Below, in pieces: positions 23,789 through 33,149 of a DNA stretch of 51,455 nt. The position numbers were made by a program, and so were the translations under genes. Below the pieces are notes generated by a model, which made no database searches, had not been told where the DNA came from, and saw only the letters and a program-made list of their open reading frames with translations. Where the stretch lies: positions 1-51,455 of the forward strand of contig CAMDGV010000031.1 of assembly GCA_945898055.1 (NCBI GenBank). The letters run 5' to 3'. The DNA comes from Akkermansia muciniphila. Lineage in GTDB: Bacteria > Verrucomicrobiota > Verrucomicrobiia > Limisphaerales > UBA9464. Numbering within the stretch: the stretch's first letter is position 1; the number at the start of each line of letters is the position of its first letter.

Positions 23789-26700
23789 ATGACGGATCCC
23801 CGGATTGAGGAACTTAAATCGCTGCTACCACGTTGCATGCTCCCAGATTGGGTGCATCTCGGCGCCCGTGCCATCCGGCTCTTCCGGGATCAGCAGCACC
23901 CCAAAACCCACGATGCCGTTCTGCAACGTCTCATCCAACAGGCCCAAGAGTCAGTTAATCGACGTGAAATCCGTGCTCAGAATGTTCCACGACCCGAATA
24001 CCCTCCCGGACTTCCCATCAGCGCGCGCCGCGAGGATATTGTCGCGGCTATTCGTCAGCATCAAGTGGTGGTGATCGCTGGCGAAACGGGTTCCGGCAAG
24101 ACAACTCAGATACCCAAAATGTGCCTCGAGGCCGGACTCGGTGTTCGAGCTTTTATTGGCTGCACCCAACCCCGCCGAGTCGCTGCTGTCTCCATCTCTC
24201 AGCGTATTGCCGAGGAACTGGGGGTCACTTGGGGACGCGAAGTGGGTTGCAAAATCCGGTTTGATGATCGGTCCGGTTCCAGTACTTACATCAAGCTGAT
24301 GACAGACGGTATTCTCCTCGCCGAAACACAGGGGGATCCAACGCTCGCCGACTATGATGCCATCATCATCGATGAGGCCCACGAACGCTCGCTCAATATT
24401 GATTTCCTGCTTGGACACCTCAAAAACCTGCTCACCCGACGGAACGATCTTAAACTAATCATAACCTCGGCTACCATCGATACGGCCGCCTTCTCTAAAG
24501 CCTTCAATGACGCCCCAATTATTGAGGTCTCTGGGCGCACTTTTCCAGTCGATGTCGAATACCGTCCGCTGGGTGGTGAGGGGCAATCTGTCGACCCAGA
24601 AGAAGCCGATTTTGTCGAAGCCGCTGCCCAAGAATGCGAACGCCTTTTTTACGAGACAGGTTCCGGTGACGTGCTCATTTTTTTACCTGGGGAACGAGAC
24701 ATCCGGGAATGCGCCGACCAGATTGAGGGCCGACTCGGTAGTGAAGCGGAGGTGGTGCCTCTTTTCGGGCGCCTTAGTTCGGGCGAACAGCAACGGGTCT
24801 TCTCGACCTCTTCACGCCGTAAGGTGATCATCGCTACGAACATTGCTGAAACCTCCCTTACTATTCCGGGTATACGCTTTGTCATCGATGCTGGGTTAGC
24901 GCGGATGAGTCGGTATAATCCACGAACTCGCACCAAACGATTACCGGTCGAAGCGGTCTCTCAGAGCAGCGCAAATCAGCGCAAAGGACGGGCTGGACGA
25001 GTGGAAGCCGGCCTTTGTATTCGCTTATATTCCGAGGAGAATTTTCTCGCTCGCCCTCCTTTCACTCAACCCGAGATTCAACGCGCTAATCTAGCTGAGG
25101 TCATTTTGCGAATGAAGGCGTCTCGTCTCGGCGATATCGAGACGTTTCCTTTCTTGAATCCACCCGCACCCATCTCAATTTCCGGTGGGTATTCCTTACT
25201 TCAAGAACTCGGGGCACTCGATGAACAGCGCGAACTTACCTCGCTAGGTCGCGATCTCGCTCGACTCCCCATCGATCCAACTCTCGGCAGAATGCTCCTT
25301 CAGGCGCAGCACGAGAATGCCTGTCGTGAACTTCTCATTATCGCCGCCGGCCTCAGTATTCAGGATCCCCGCGAACGTCCTCTTGATCAACGCGACGCTG
25401 CGGACGCCGCACATCGACGGTTCGCAGATCCTCGCTCGGATTTCCTGTCACTGCTCGGTATCTGGAATGCCGTCCACGATCGTTGGGAAGAACTACGAAC
25501 CCAAGGCGCTCGGCGTAAATTCTGCCGTCAACATTTTCTTTCCTACTTACGCCTGCGGGAGTGGCAGGATTTGCAGAGTCAACTCCAAGGCGCTTTGGAA
25601 AATATCGAAGGGTTTCGGCTGAATGGAAATAAGGCTGACTTCGATGCAATCCATCGCTCGATCTTAGCCGGGTTACTGGGGCACGTCGGAATCCGGCAGG
25701 AACGGAATGTGTATAAAGGCGCTGGGAACCGCCTCCTCGCCGTTTTTCCGGGTTCCTATCTTTACGAACGTCAAGAACGTCAACCGCGCCATGAACGCGG
25801 ACGAGAACGCGATCCTGTTTCGTCGCAAAAACCGGAAAAACCAAAGCAACCACAGTGGATCGTCGGAGGGGAGATCGTCGAGACATCTCAACTTTTTATC
25901 CGAACCCTCGCTGGAATTGATCCTCATTGGATTGTCCAGATCGCCCCACATCTCTGCAAGTTGACCTACCAAAATGCCCACTGGAGTGCGAGTGCTGGAC
26001 GAGTTTTAATCGAGGAGAAAACTAGCTTTCATGGGCTTGAAGTGTTCCACCGAAAGGTCGCCTTCGGAAATATCGATCCCAAGATGGCGACCTCCATCTT
26101 CATTCGGTCCGCGCTGGTGGAAGACGCTCTTTTACCCCCAGCACTTTCTGGACGAGCCGATGATTTCGATGCCGATGACGCCCGCGCGGCGATTCGAGCG
26201 GTACAAACGACGGGGCCTAGTTCCGAACCGGCCTTTATGGAAGCTAATCGGGCTCTACGAGAAAAAATCGAGAATTGGCAAACACGACTCCGCCGGACCG
26301 CGATTGATCTCGACCAAGCTCTCTTTGATTTCTACGCACTCCATCTGGAGAATGTGGCTTCCATTCAAGAATTACGCCGTGTGCTGCGAGAACATCCTGA
26401 ACCAGGCTACTTGTGCGCCGACGAAGTTGAAATCACTGGTGGGCGTGACTTCCGCTTTGATTCTGGGGCCTTTCCGGACACGGTTATGGTGGGAGGCCAG
26501 TCCGTACCGCTGACCTACGCCTATGCCCCGGGAGAAGAACACGACGGGGTCACGGTCAAATTACCAGCTACCTTGGCCGACTCCGCCCCAGCCGGAATCC
26601 TCGAATGGGCCGTACCCGGTTTACGCGAAGCGAAGATTGAGGAACTTCTGCGCGCCTTGCCCAAATCGTTGCGCCGTGAACTCATGCCTTTCCCACCGAA

Positions 26701-27946
26701 AATCGTAGAAATTGTTGATGAGTTCCGACCAACCGGCCCTTCGTTTCTTGCGGATCTAGCGAGGTTTCTCACCCGACGCTATGAGGTTCCTATTCCCCTC
26801 GATGCTTGGGGTGTCGACTCGGTTCCCGCTCATTTAAGATTACGCTTCGAATTAACGACTCAAGACCGTCGGGTCTTGGTGGCGGGACGTGACTTCGCGG
26901 ATGTCCGGGCTCGCCTGCCTCAGTCCGCGCCAAAACACCCAGAAGATCCCCCTGCGTGGGCTGAGGCAGTTCAGCGCTGGACGCGCCCCGCGGTGAGCAC
27001 TTGGAATTTCGGTGATTTGCCAGAGAAGCTGATCCTTATTGAAGATCCTCTCTTTCCCTTGCTGGCTTGGCCCGGGCTCGAATTGGAGGGATCCGCGGTG
27101 AATGTTCGCATCTTTCGTGCTCGGGATAGCGCGCGGACGGCTTCCCTTCCTGCCTTTCAGAGGCTGGTGGAGTTGGCCCTTTCCAAAGATCTGGCTTGGA
27201 TCGAAAAAGATCTTCGTGGACTTAGCCGAGTTGAAATCCTCTACCAACCCATCGGCAGCGCAGCAGAACTTCGCGAAACCGCGTTCCGCCATCTGCGCGT
27301 TTTCATTCTACCCGACACCCTGCCGGCCAGTCTGACCCGCGCCAATTTTGAGGTCGCCGTGACCGAGAGTCGTGCCCGAATATCTGGTGCCGCGCCACGC
27401 CTCATTGACCAACTGGTGCTCGTCCTTCAAGCGCTGCAATTAGCACGCTCTCGGGTGGGTACATCTCCCGCAGCAACGGCCAAGCCAAAGGAAAAAGCTC
27501 GAACCTTAAATGACTTAAGCCAATTGGGTTCGATCCTGTCCCAAGTGAAAATCCCAACAGGTGCCAAGACAGCTTCACCTCAGGAAATTCCTGCCACGCC
27601 CGCCGCTGAATTAGCCGCCCTTTTGCCGCCACGGTTCCTTGAGACCTTAGACTTCGAGCGCCTGAAGCAGTTTCCGCGCTATCTCAAAGCCCTCTCTATG
27701 AGGGTTGAACGTGCCTCGAACAACCCAGTTAAAGACCTAGAGCGGGCGCGTCAAATTCTGCCCTATGCCACGGCGCTGGCTAAGTTCCAAACCACTTTAC
27801 CGATGATTGCTGACGCTCAACTTAAGGTGGATGAATTCCGCTGGCTTCTCGAGGAGTTCAAAGTTTCTCTTTTTGCTCAAGAATTAGGAACAGCCGTGCC
27901 GGTCTCCGCAAAGCGGCTCGATCAGTGCTTAGAGTCACTGCGCTGA
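23789..27946 (+). CDS. hrpA: ATP-dependent RNA helicase HrpA
   Basis: A 1385-residue DEAH-box RNA helicase, full length for HrpA (about 1300 residues). Motif I is GETGSGKTTQ (near residue 97), then TQPRRVAA (Ia), DEAHERSLN (near 194), SATIDT (III), TNIAETSLTIPGI (V) and QRKGRAGR (VI). The HA2 and OB-fold regions are followed by the long C-terminal DUF3418 domain (from about 740), typical of HrpA. A basic stretch, RQEPRHERGRER-like, lies near 665. HrpA helps resolve stalled ribosomes and process mRNA. It is monocistronic. ATG 23789 is chosen over the upstream TTG because family similarity begins there. Confidence 0.93.
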   Translation: MTDPRIEELKSLLPRCMLPDWVHLGARAIRLFRDQQHPKTHDAVLQRLIQQAQESVNRREIRAQNVPRPEYPPGLPISARREDIVAAIRQHQVVVIAGETGSGKTTQIPKMCLEAGLGVRAFIGCTQPRRVAAVSISQRIAEELGVTWGREVGCKIRFDDRSGSSTYIKLMTDGILLAETQGDPTLADYDAIIIDEAHERSLNIDFLLGHLKNLLTRRNDLKLIITSATIDTAAFSKAFNDAPIIEVSGRTFPVDVEYRPLGGEGQSVDPEEADFVEAAAQECERLFYETGSGDVLIFLPGERDIRECADQIEGRLGSEAEVVPLFGRLSSGEQQRVFSTSSRRKVIIATNIAETSLTIPGIRFVIDAGLARMSRYNPRTRTKRLPVEAVSQSSANQRKGRAGRVEAGLCIRLYSEENFLARPPFTQPEIQRANLAEVILRMKASRLGDIETFPFLNPPAPISISGGYSLLQELGALDEQRELTSLGRDLARLPIDPTLGRMLLQAQHENACRELLIIAAGLSIQDPRERPLDQRDAADAAHRRFADPRSDFLSLLGIWNAVHDRWEELRTQGARRKFCRQHFLSYLRLREWQDLQSQLQGALENIEGFRLNGNKADFDAIHRSILAGLLGHVGIRQERNVYKGAGNRLLAVFPGSYLYERQERQPRHERGRERDPVSSQKPEKPKQPQWIVGGEIVETSQLFIRTLAGIDPHWIVQIAPHLCKLTYQNAHWSASAGRVLIEEKTSFHGLEVFHRKVAFGNIDPKMATSIFIRSALVEDALLPPALSGRADDFDADDARAAIRAVQTTGPSSEPAFMEANRALREKIENWQTRLRRTAIDLDQALFDFYALHLENVASIQELRRVLREHPEPGYLCADEVEITGGRDFRFDSGAFPDTVMVGGQSVPLTYAYAPGEEHDGVTVKLPATLADSAPAGILEWAVPGLREAKIEELLRALPKSLRRELMPFPPKIVEIVDEFRPTGPSFLADLARFLTRRYEVPIPLDAWGVDSVPAHLRLRFELTTQDRRVLVAGRDFADVRARLPQSAPKHPEDPPAWAEAVQRWTRPAVSTWNFGDLPEKLILIEDPLFPLLAWPGLELEGSAVNVRIFRARDSARTASLPAFQRLVELALSKDLAWIEKDLRGLSRVEILYQPIGSAAELRETAFRHLRVFILPDTLPASLTRANFEVAVTESRARISGAAPRLIDQLVLVLQALQLARSRVGTSPAATAKPKEKARTLNDLSQLGSILSQVKIPTGAKTASPQEIPATPAAELAALLPPRFLETLDFERLKQFPRYLKALSMRVERASNNPVKDLERARQILPYATALAKFQTTLPMIADAQLKVDEFRWLLEEFKVSLFAQELGTAVPVSAKRLDQCLESLR

Positions 27947-28438
27947 AAACATCGAATCGATCCATCACCCGGAGACCTTTTTGCACCGTGCTCGAATCAT
28001 CTACTCTCTGCACCGGAACAGCGGTGGACAAAGTTTGGAAGTTCATGATTGCTTGAGAATTCTCCTCTCCATGGCGGGAATCGAGCAAGCGACCCTTTTT
28101 TCCTAGGACTAAAATTTTACTTTCCTTGCTAATGAAGGGCAAAGTGTTGAGGCGCTGACCCTAGTAAATGGGATCCTGCCGAAGGATCTTGATCCGAGCC
28201 TCCATCTCGCACTTCTGGATTTTCTTGCCGTCCTCCCGCTCCGAGCGGCAGATCTCGAATTAAGGGAACCTTTTAATGTAAAACAGTAGTTAAAAAACTG
28301 ACAGCAATTTGCTTTTGAGCTGAAGGGTAAGGTCAAATATCTATGGGTCGGCCATCGGGGCCGCGATCTTCGCGAAGACCCCGACGGTGAAATCCGCCGT
28401 GGCTTGCCTCCTTACCGGCAACGGTTCCTAGAAATGGG
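27947..28438. other. intergenic region with decayed gene fragments
   Basis: No intact gene. A minus-strand fragment, EICRSEREDGKKIQKCEMEA then RIKILRQDPIY and a stop, lies at about 28160-28255. A plus-strand fragment, KGKVKYLWVGHRGRDLRE then DPDGEIRRG, lies near 28322-28410. Both look like pieces of unrelated proteins with no start codons. I recognise neither. Confidence 0.5.
28295..28316 (+). repeat. end motif of dispersed repeat, forward
   Basis: AACTGACAGCAATTTGCTTTT is a variant of the ACTGATAGGAAATTGCTTTT motif that begins each unit of the ~180-bp repeats. An inverted copy is at 29153-29173. Confidence 0.6.
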
Positions 28439-28930
28439 TCAAGTGGATCGAAGGCGCGGCCCACGGGATCGAGGCGTTTGGTTGGGCGCCTCGATGACGC
28501 GGGTCTCCAGCAATGGAGTCAACCCAGCGGAGTCGCGTTGTACGAGCACGTCGCGCAAGGTCTTGAACCAATCGGCTCCCTTGACCGCGGCGGCTGATTT
28601 CTCCTGCGCGGCGAAAAGCCGATAGGCCAGCGTCCCGATGCGTCCAGCGAGCGCGGCCTTGAACTGCTCGTAACCCAACGTCGCTAGATCGACCTCGTGG
28701 TTCGCGACGGTCTTGCGCAGTCCGAGGCTTCTCGGCCACTTGAACGGCTGCCTGATCGACACGGACTAGGCCACGCCTTCGGAGCCGAATCCGCCGCAGT
28801 GCGCAGCCTTGTGGCCGACGCTGCCGCCCAGTTCAGGATTTTTTTCTAACGCCTCAGCCACCAGCGCAGCGAGCGGGTGCGTGGTGGACAATTGATAGAT
28901 GGCATGAAAGCGAGCCGTCACGACTCTGTG
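28439..28930 (-). pseudogene. decayed gene of unknown function
   Basis: On the minus strand one frame runs from about 28930 (ARFHAIYQLSTTHPLAALVA, then EALEKNPELGG) through a single TAG at 28766-28768 to VSIRQPFKWPRSLGLRKTV, TLGYEQFKAALAGRI and a stop at 28439. The part after the TAG alone is a 107-residue frame starting GTG/ATG-less at 28762. Codon use looks like a former gene. The last ~30 residues (TPRSRGPRLRST) overlap the opposite-strand fragment and are doubtful. I do not recognise the family. Confidence 0.5.
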
Positions 28931-29152
28931 GGTTTAAAGACTCTCCCCATGAAAAGTCATCCTAATTCTTCATCGTCTCAAATCGTACAAGTTCGAGGAA
29001 CTTAGATTGCGGTTGCAAAGTCGGATCAGAAAGAATCAAATTAAGCCTTCACCTAGAACAAACGGGCGCAAATTCCGATGTTCGGGAGTTTTGCGTCTAA
29101 CCTAATTAGCGCGAGAAATATAATAAATTATATCCCTTTTTACCCTCCACAT

Positions 29153-29173
29153 GAAAAAGCAATTTCCTATCAA
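29153..29173 (-). repeat. end motif of dispersed repeat, inverted
   Basis: GAAAAAGCAATTTCCTATCAA is the reverse complement of TTGATAGGAAATTGCTTTTTC, the first part of the ~180-bp repeat unit. It lies 10 bp before the start of the next gene and may replace its original leader. Confidence 0.7.
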
Positions 29174-29182
29174 TTTAACCCC

Positions 29183-32100
29183 ATGAAATTAACAGTATTG
29201 AGAAACCGTGCCTTGATCGGAATCGTTGGCTTGGTAACGGCGTTTTTCGCCCAAGCACAGGGCGATCTCACCCCACCCGAACTGAGTCGTCATGCCTTGT
29301 CGCCCTTCCTAAGCAAGGGCGCTGCCAATAAAACGTCGACCCGGATTTCCGTGTATTTCAATGAGCCCATGGATGAGGTCTCCGCAAAAGACACCTCACA
29401 TTATAATTTTCCTGGTTCGAGCATCGTCAGCGCAAGGGTCGCCCTTAGTGTCAAAGTATTGGACGATCCACTCGAGCCGGATGGCCCTTTCAAGACCGGA
29501 GCTACGAAAGTGGTTCTCGAAGTATCACCGGCGCCTGCATCCGAAACGGCTTATTCGCTGACCGTACGGGACCTCAAAGACCTCGCTGGAAATGTGCTGG
29601 TTGCCAAGTCGCTAACCGGGACGACCCCGTTTTACGAGGTCAATCTGGCCCTGACCGGAGTGGCCACCCAATCGTCGACTCCGGCGGATGCCGATCTGAA
29701 CGAATTCGGCAGCCCGGAATGGCATGGTAGCGGTTCGGCGGCTTTGGCGAACGACGGAGACATCGACGGATTCTTTAACAATGGATCGGTCACGATTAAC
29801 AAGGGGCCGGAGGATGACGGCTGGTTGGAGGTTGATCTGGGGACGACCCAGAGCATTGGTCGCCTGCAGGTCTGGTTTCGAACCCTGACCGCGGATGAAT
29901 GCCAAGCTTTGTTCAATTCCTGCGGGGTGCGAAACGACGACTTCCGGCTGCTGATTCTCGATGGTAACCGGAAGGAAGTTTTTCGTCATCAATACCAGGG
30001 CCGGCCCCCAGGGACGGTTGCCTTCAATCTTCCTCCGGGCATCAAGGGGCGACACGTTCGGTTTGAGGCCCAAAGCCCCCGTGCGACCAGTGACGGATAT
30101 TTTTCGCTGGCCGAACTGGCTGTCATTGCTCCGTATGAGAATGCCACCATCCAGGTGACCCAATCGCCCGCCGATCTCAGCGTGGTCGAAAACCGCACGG
30201 CCAAGTTTGGACCCGTTGCGGCCACCGTTAGCGGTGCACCGGCCGATCGCCTCCAAGTGCAATGGGAAGTCAACGGGGTGGCCATTGAGGGAGCCAGCGC
30301 ATCCAATTACACCACGCCACTGGCCCCACTCGCTAACAACGGAGCTCAGTACCGGGCGGTTTTCCTGCTCCCGGGACTCAGCCAACCGACTGCTGCAGCG
30401 ACGCTGAAAGTCACGGCTGATCCCGCTCCGCCGACCCTCCAAAATGTGGTCGGGAGTTCAGCCTACATCTACCTCACCGTCACGTTTTCTGAACCCGTGC
30501 GGACCCAGAGCGCTGAGTTGGTTGGGAACTATCAACTCGATGGTGGGCTGACCATCGTGGAAGTGACAAGTCTGAATGCAACGACGGTGCGGCTGACGAC
30601 GACCGCGCAAACCCCGGGAAAAACTTATACGCTGACGGTGAAAGGCGTCCGGGATCTTGCGGCAGGCACTGGAAATTTAATTGCCGCCAACAGCACCAAG
30701 ACGTTCAAAGCCTCCGAATCAGATCAGGCCCGGTTTGTGACCGTTGGGAACCCTAAAAATCCAGCCGATCAAGACTACTCCAACGGATCCGGCGCTCAGG
30801 GCTCGGTTGCTTACACCTATCAAATCGGCAAATACGAGGTGAACAACACGGAATATGCGCTCTTCTTGAATGCGAAGGCCAAGAGCGATCCTAATTCACT
30901 CTGGGATTCCGGGATGCAAATCAGCCGGGACGGTGAGGATGGATCTTATTCCTATACCGTGAAAGAGGGATCGGAAAAGAAGCCAGCCTATATGGTCGCG
31001 GGGGTCGATGCCATGCGTTATGTGAACTGGGTTAATAATGGCTCGAGGGACTCGAGTGATACGGAAGTCGGCACGTATGTTTTTACTGGCTACGATGTCG
31101 TCGGTCCCCGAAATCCGAAGGCGGATTACTTCCTGCCCAACGAAAATGAATGGTACAAAGCGGCCTATTATGACCCGACTAAAGAAGGCGCCAGCAGCTA
31201 TTGGCTCTATCCGAACCGAACCAGCAACCCGGCGGTGTTGAATTATCAGGAAGGCGCTGGCAATCAGTTCACCCTCTCCTTTTTGAGCGACACCGGCGGG
31301 CCTCCCGGACCGACCGACGAGGATGCCTACCCCTTGGCGTCGAGTTACTATGGGACTTTTAGTCAAGCCGGCAACCTTTGGGAATGGATCGAACTGCGCA
31401 CCGGGGACACGCGTCCACGGCGGGGCGGCGGAAGCTGGGGCAATAACGCCGCGCGCGTGGCTGCATCGGTCCGTGCGGATAACGCCATCGGTAACGGAGG
31501 CGCGAGTATCAATCAGGGCTTCCGAATGGCCCGGGTTTTCCGGCCACGGCCCGAATTTGTCACCGTCGGAAATCTCGGAAATACGGCGGATCAGGATTAC
31601 TCGAATGGATCCGGGCGTCAGGGCGCAGTCAATTACGAGTATCAGATTGGCAAGTATGAAGTGAATAACTCCGACTACGCCATTTTCTTGAATGCCAGTG
31701 CCAAAACCGACCCGAATTCCTTGTGGGATGGGGGCATGCAGATCACCCGAGATGGGGATGACGGCAAGTACACCTACGCCGTTAAGGAAGGTGGGGAAAA
31801 GAAGCCCGTTTACATGGTGGCAGCCGTCGATGCCATCCGGTTCGTTAATTGGTTAAACAACGGAGCTGGGGAATCGAGTGCGACCGAGACGGGTTCTTAT
31901 ACCCTGACGGGCTACGACGTGGTGAGTCCACGGACGGCCGAAGCGCAGTTCGTTCTGCCGAACGAAGACGAATGGTACAAGGCGGCCTACTACGACCCCA
32001 CCAAGGACGCCACCGGTGGCTATTGGCTGTATCCCAATCGGACTAGTAATGCCGCGCTGCTAAACTATCAGGAGGGTTCTGGAAATCAGTTCACTCTCTC

Positions 32101-32545
32101 CTTTTTGAGCGACACCGGAGGTCCTTCCGGACCGACCGACGAGGATGCCTATCCATTGGCATCGAGTTATTATGGGACTTTTAGCCAAGCCGGCAACCTT
32201 TGGGAATGGATCGAACTGCGCACGGGGGACACGCGTCCACGGCGGGGTGGCGGGAGCTGGGGCAATAACGCCGCCCGCGTGGCTGCATCGGTCCGCGCTG
32301 ACAATGCCATTGGTAATGGAGGCGCAAGCATCAATCAGGGATTCCGTATCGCCAAGGTCAGTCCGCGATCGAAGCTCACCATTCTCCTGCAAGGGAATTT
32401 TGTGAAGCTCGAGTGGACCGGAGTTGGAGTCTTAACGGCATCGCCGTCGATCCAAGGACCCTATACCGCGGTGGAGGGAGTGACGGGCAGTTCAGCACTC
32501 ATTCCCGCGAATCTGAGTCAGACTCGCTACTTCCGAATTCAATAG
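29183..32545 (+). CDS. secreted multidomain protein with two FGE-sulfatase (SUMF1) domains
   Basis: A 1120-residue exported protein. The start at 29183 gives the signal peptide LIGIVGLVTAFFAQAQ. In order: an SbsA-type Ig-like domain (about 30-150); a discoidin/F5-8C-like domain (about 155-310, DDGWLEVDLGTTQSIGRLQV); an Ig-like domain (about 320-405); a second SbsA-type domain (about 410-510); and two FGE-sulfatase-like domains (518-791 and 792-1060). The FGE repeats read YQIGKYEVNN, FLPNENEWYKAAYYDP and GNLWEWIE, then RRGGGSWGN. The C-terminal module (GNFVKLEWTGVGVLTAS to RYFRIQ) matches the surface protein at 7401-8759. The Cys pair of true formylglycine-generating enzymes is not seen, so a binding role for the FGE fold is more likely than catalysis. 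A strong terminator follows at 32602. Confidence 0.85.
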   Translation: MKLTVLRNRALIGIVGLVTAFFAQAQGDLTPPELSRHALSPFLSKGAANKTSTRISVYFNEPMDEVSAKDTSHYNFPGSSIVSARVALSVKVLDDPLEPDGPFKTGATKVVLEVSPAPASETAYSLTVRDLKDLAGNVLVAKSLTGTTPFYEVNLALTGVATQSSTPADADLNEFGSPEWHGSGSAALANDGDIDGFFNNGSVTINKGPEDDGWLEVDLGTTQSIGRLQVWFRTLTADECQALFNSCGVRNDDFRLLILDGNRKEVFRHQYQGRPPGTVAFNLPPGIKGRHVRFEAQSPRATSDGYFSLAELAVIAPYENATIQVTQSPADLSVVENRTAKFGPVAATVSGAPADRLQVQWEVNGVAIEGASASNYTTPLAPLANNGAQYRAVFLLPGLSQPTAAATLKVTADPAPPTLQNVVGSSAYIYLTVTFSEPVRTQSAELVGNYQLDGGLTIVEVTSLNATTVRLTTTAQTPGKTYTLTVKGVRDLAAGTGNLIAANSTKTFKASESDQARFVTVGNPKNPADQDYSNGSGAQGSVAYTYQIGKYEVNNTEYALFLNAKAKSDPNSLWDSGMQISRDGEDGSYSYTVKEGSEKKPAYMVAGVDAMRYVNWVNNGSRDSSDTEVGTYVFTGYDVVGPRNPKADYFLPNENEWYKAAYYDPTKEGASSYWLYPNRTSNPAVLNYQEGAGNQFTLSFLSDTGGPPGPTDEDAYPLASSYYGTFSQAGNLWEWIELRTGDTRPRRGGGSWGNNAARVAASVRADNAIGNGGASINQGFRMARVFRPRPEFVTVGNLGNTADQDYSNGSGRQGAVNYEYQIGKYEVNNSDYAIFLNASAKTDPNSLWDGGMQITRDGDDGKYTYAVKEGGEKKPVYMVAAVDAIRFVNWLNNGAGESSATETGSYTLTGYDVVSPRTAEAQFVLPNEDEWYKAAYYDPTKDATGGYWLYPNRTSNAALLNYQEGSGNQFTLSFLSDTGGPSGPTDEDAYPLASSYYGTFSQAGNLWEWIELRTGDTRPRRGGGSWGNNAARVAASVRADNAIGNGGASINQGFRIAKVSPRSKLTILLQGNFVKLEWTGVGVLTASPSIQGPYTAVEGVTGSSALIPANLSQTRYFRIQ
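30734..32360 (+). repeat. internal tandem duplication of the FGE domain, 822-bp period
   Basis: Equivalent codons lie exactly 822 bp (274 codons) apart, for example 30734 and 31556. The first half of the unit has diverged (NTEYALFLNAKAK against NSDYAIFLNASAK). The last ~95 residues are almost identical, also at DNA level over about 31270-31520 and 32092-32342. Confidence 0.9.
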
Positions 32546-32601
32546 GAGTCGCGCGACGGAGTTGGATCTGGGATCCGCTCTGATCTTTAGAGCAACCGAT
32601 G

Positions 32602-32636
32602 GTGGCCATGTCCTCGCTGGACATGGCCACTTTTAT
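32602..32636 (+). terminator. Rho-independent terminator
   Basis: A perfect 12-bp stem, GTGGCCATGTCC / GGACATGGCCAC, with loop TCGCT, followed by TTTTA. It lies 57 bp past the stop of the FGE protein. Confidence 0.93.
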
Positions 32637-32711
32637 TGGTTGGCAGGAGCTACGGACACCTTTGACCGAGCCAAAGCCCTTCGGTCTGGAGGAATCTGCC
32701 GTGCCTAGGGG

Positions 32712-32894
32712 GAGAGGGTCGGCGACAACGCCTCAATCGTAACGCCCATCGCCGGTCTGGAGTTGACAGCCGGCCTGTTCGCAGGTGGCACCAAGGGTTT
32801 AGAGAAAGCAACGCTGGTCGATGTCGTCGCGGAAGGTGGGTTCGCGGTGGTTCCCGCGGCTCTTGCTGCGAATGAAAAGAATCGAAAACACTAA
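32712..32894 (+). pseudogene. C-terminal gene fragment
   Basis: An open frame with no start codon, bounded by TAG at 32706-32708 and TAA. It reads ERVGDNASIVTPIAGLELTA then GLFAGGTKGLEKATLVDVVA, and ends ANEKNRKH. The Ala/Gly/Val-rich text looks like a former coding region. Family not recognised. The rest of 32637-33149 shows nothing else, apart from the -10 box below. Confidence 0.4.
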
Positions 32895-33078
32895 AGTCAG
32901 TGCGGCAAAGATTCACGGAGAGAAAGTCCCAACCTGAGAGTCGTATCGAGCCCTCCAAGTAGCTGTTAGGTTGATTTGACAACCGAGGCCCCATCACCGG
33001 GGCAGGTTAGAGGTTCGTCTCGGAAGACAACGGAGGTGTCCCCTCAAATTTTACTCGGGTGGAGTTTTGGATCTAAGC

Positions 33079-33084
33079 TATAAT
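33079..33084 (+). promoter_or_regulatory. -10 box TATAAT upstream of DUF1501 gene
   Basis: A perfect TATAAT 65 bp before the ATG at 33150, with no clear -35 element at 16-18 bp. Confidence 0.4.
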
Positions 33085-33149
33085 TCCCGTGGCTACGGCT
33101 TTTTATTTCCAGTACTTTGATTCCTTCGCCGCTCACTTTTTAGACTGTC

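Noticed and set aside
29612-30442. 276-residue minus-strand frame inside the FGE protein gene
   Set aside because: It is opposite a clearly coding gene, has no recognisable domain and shows the composition of an antisense shadow.
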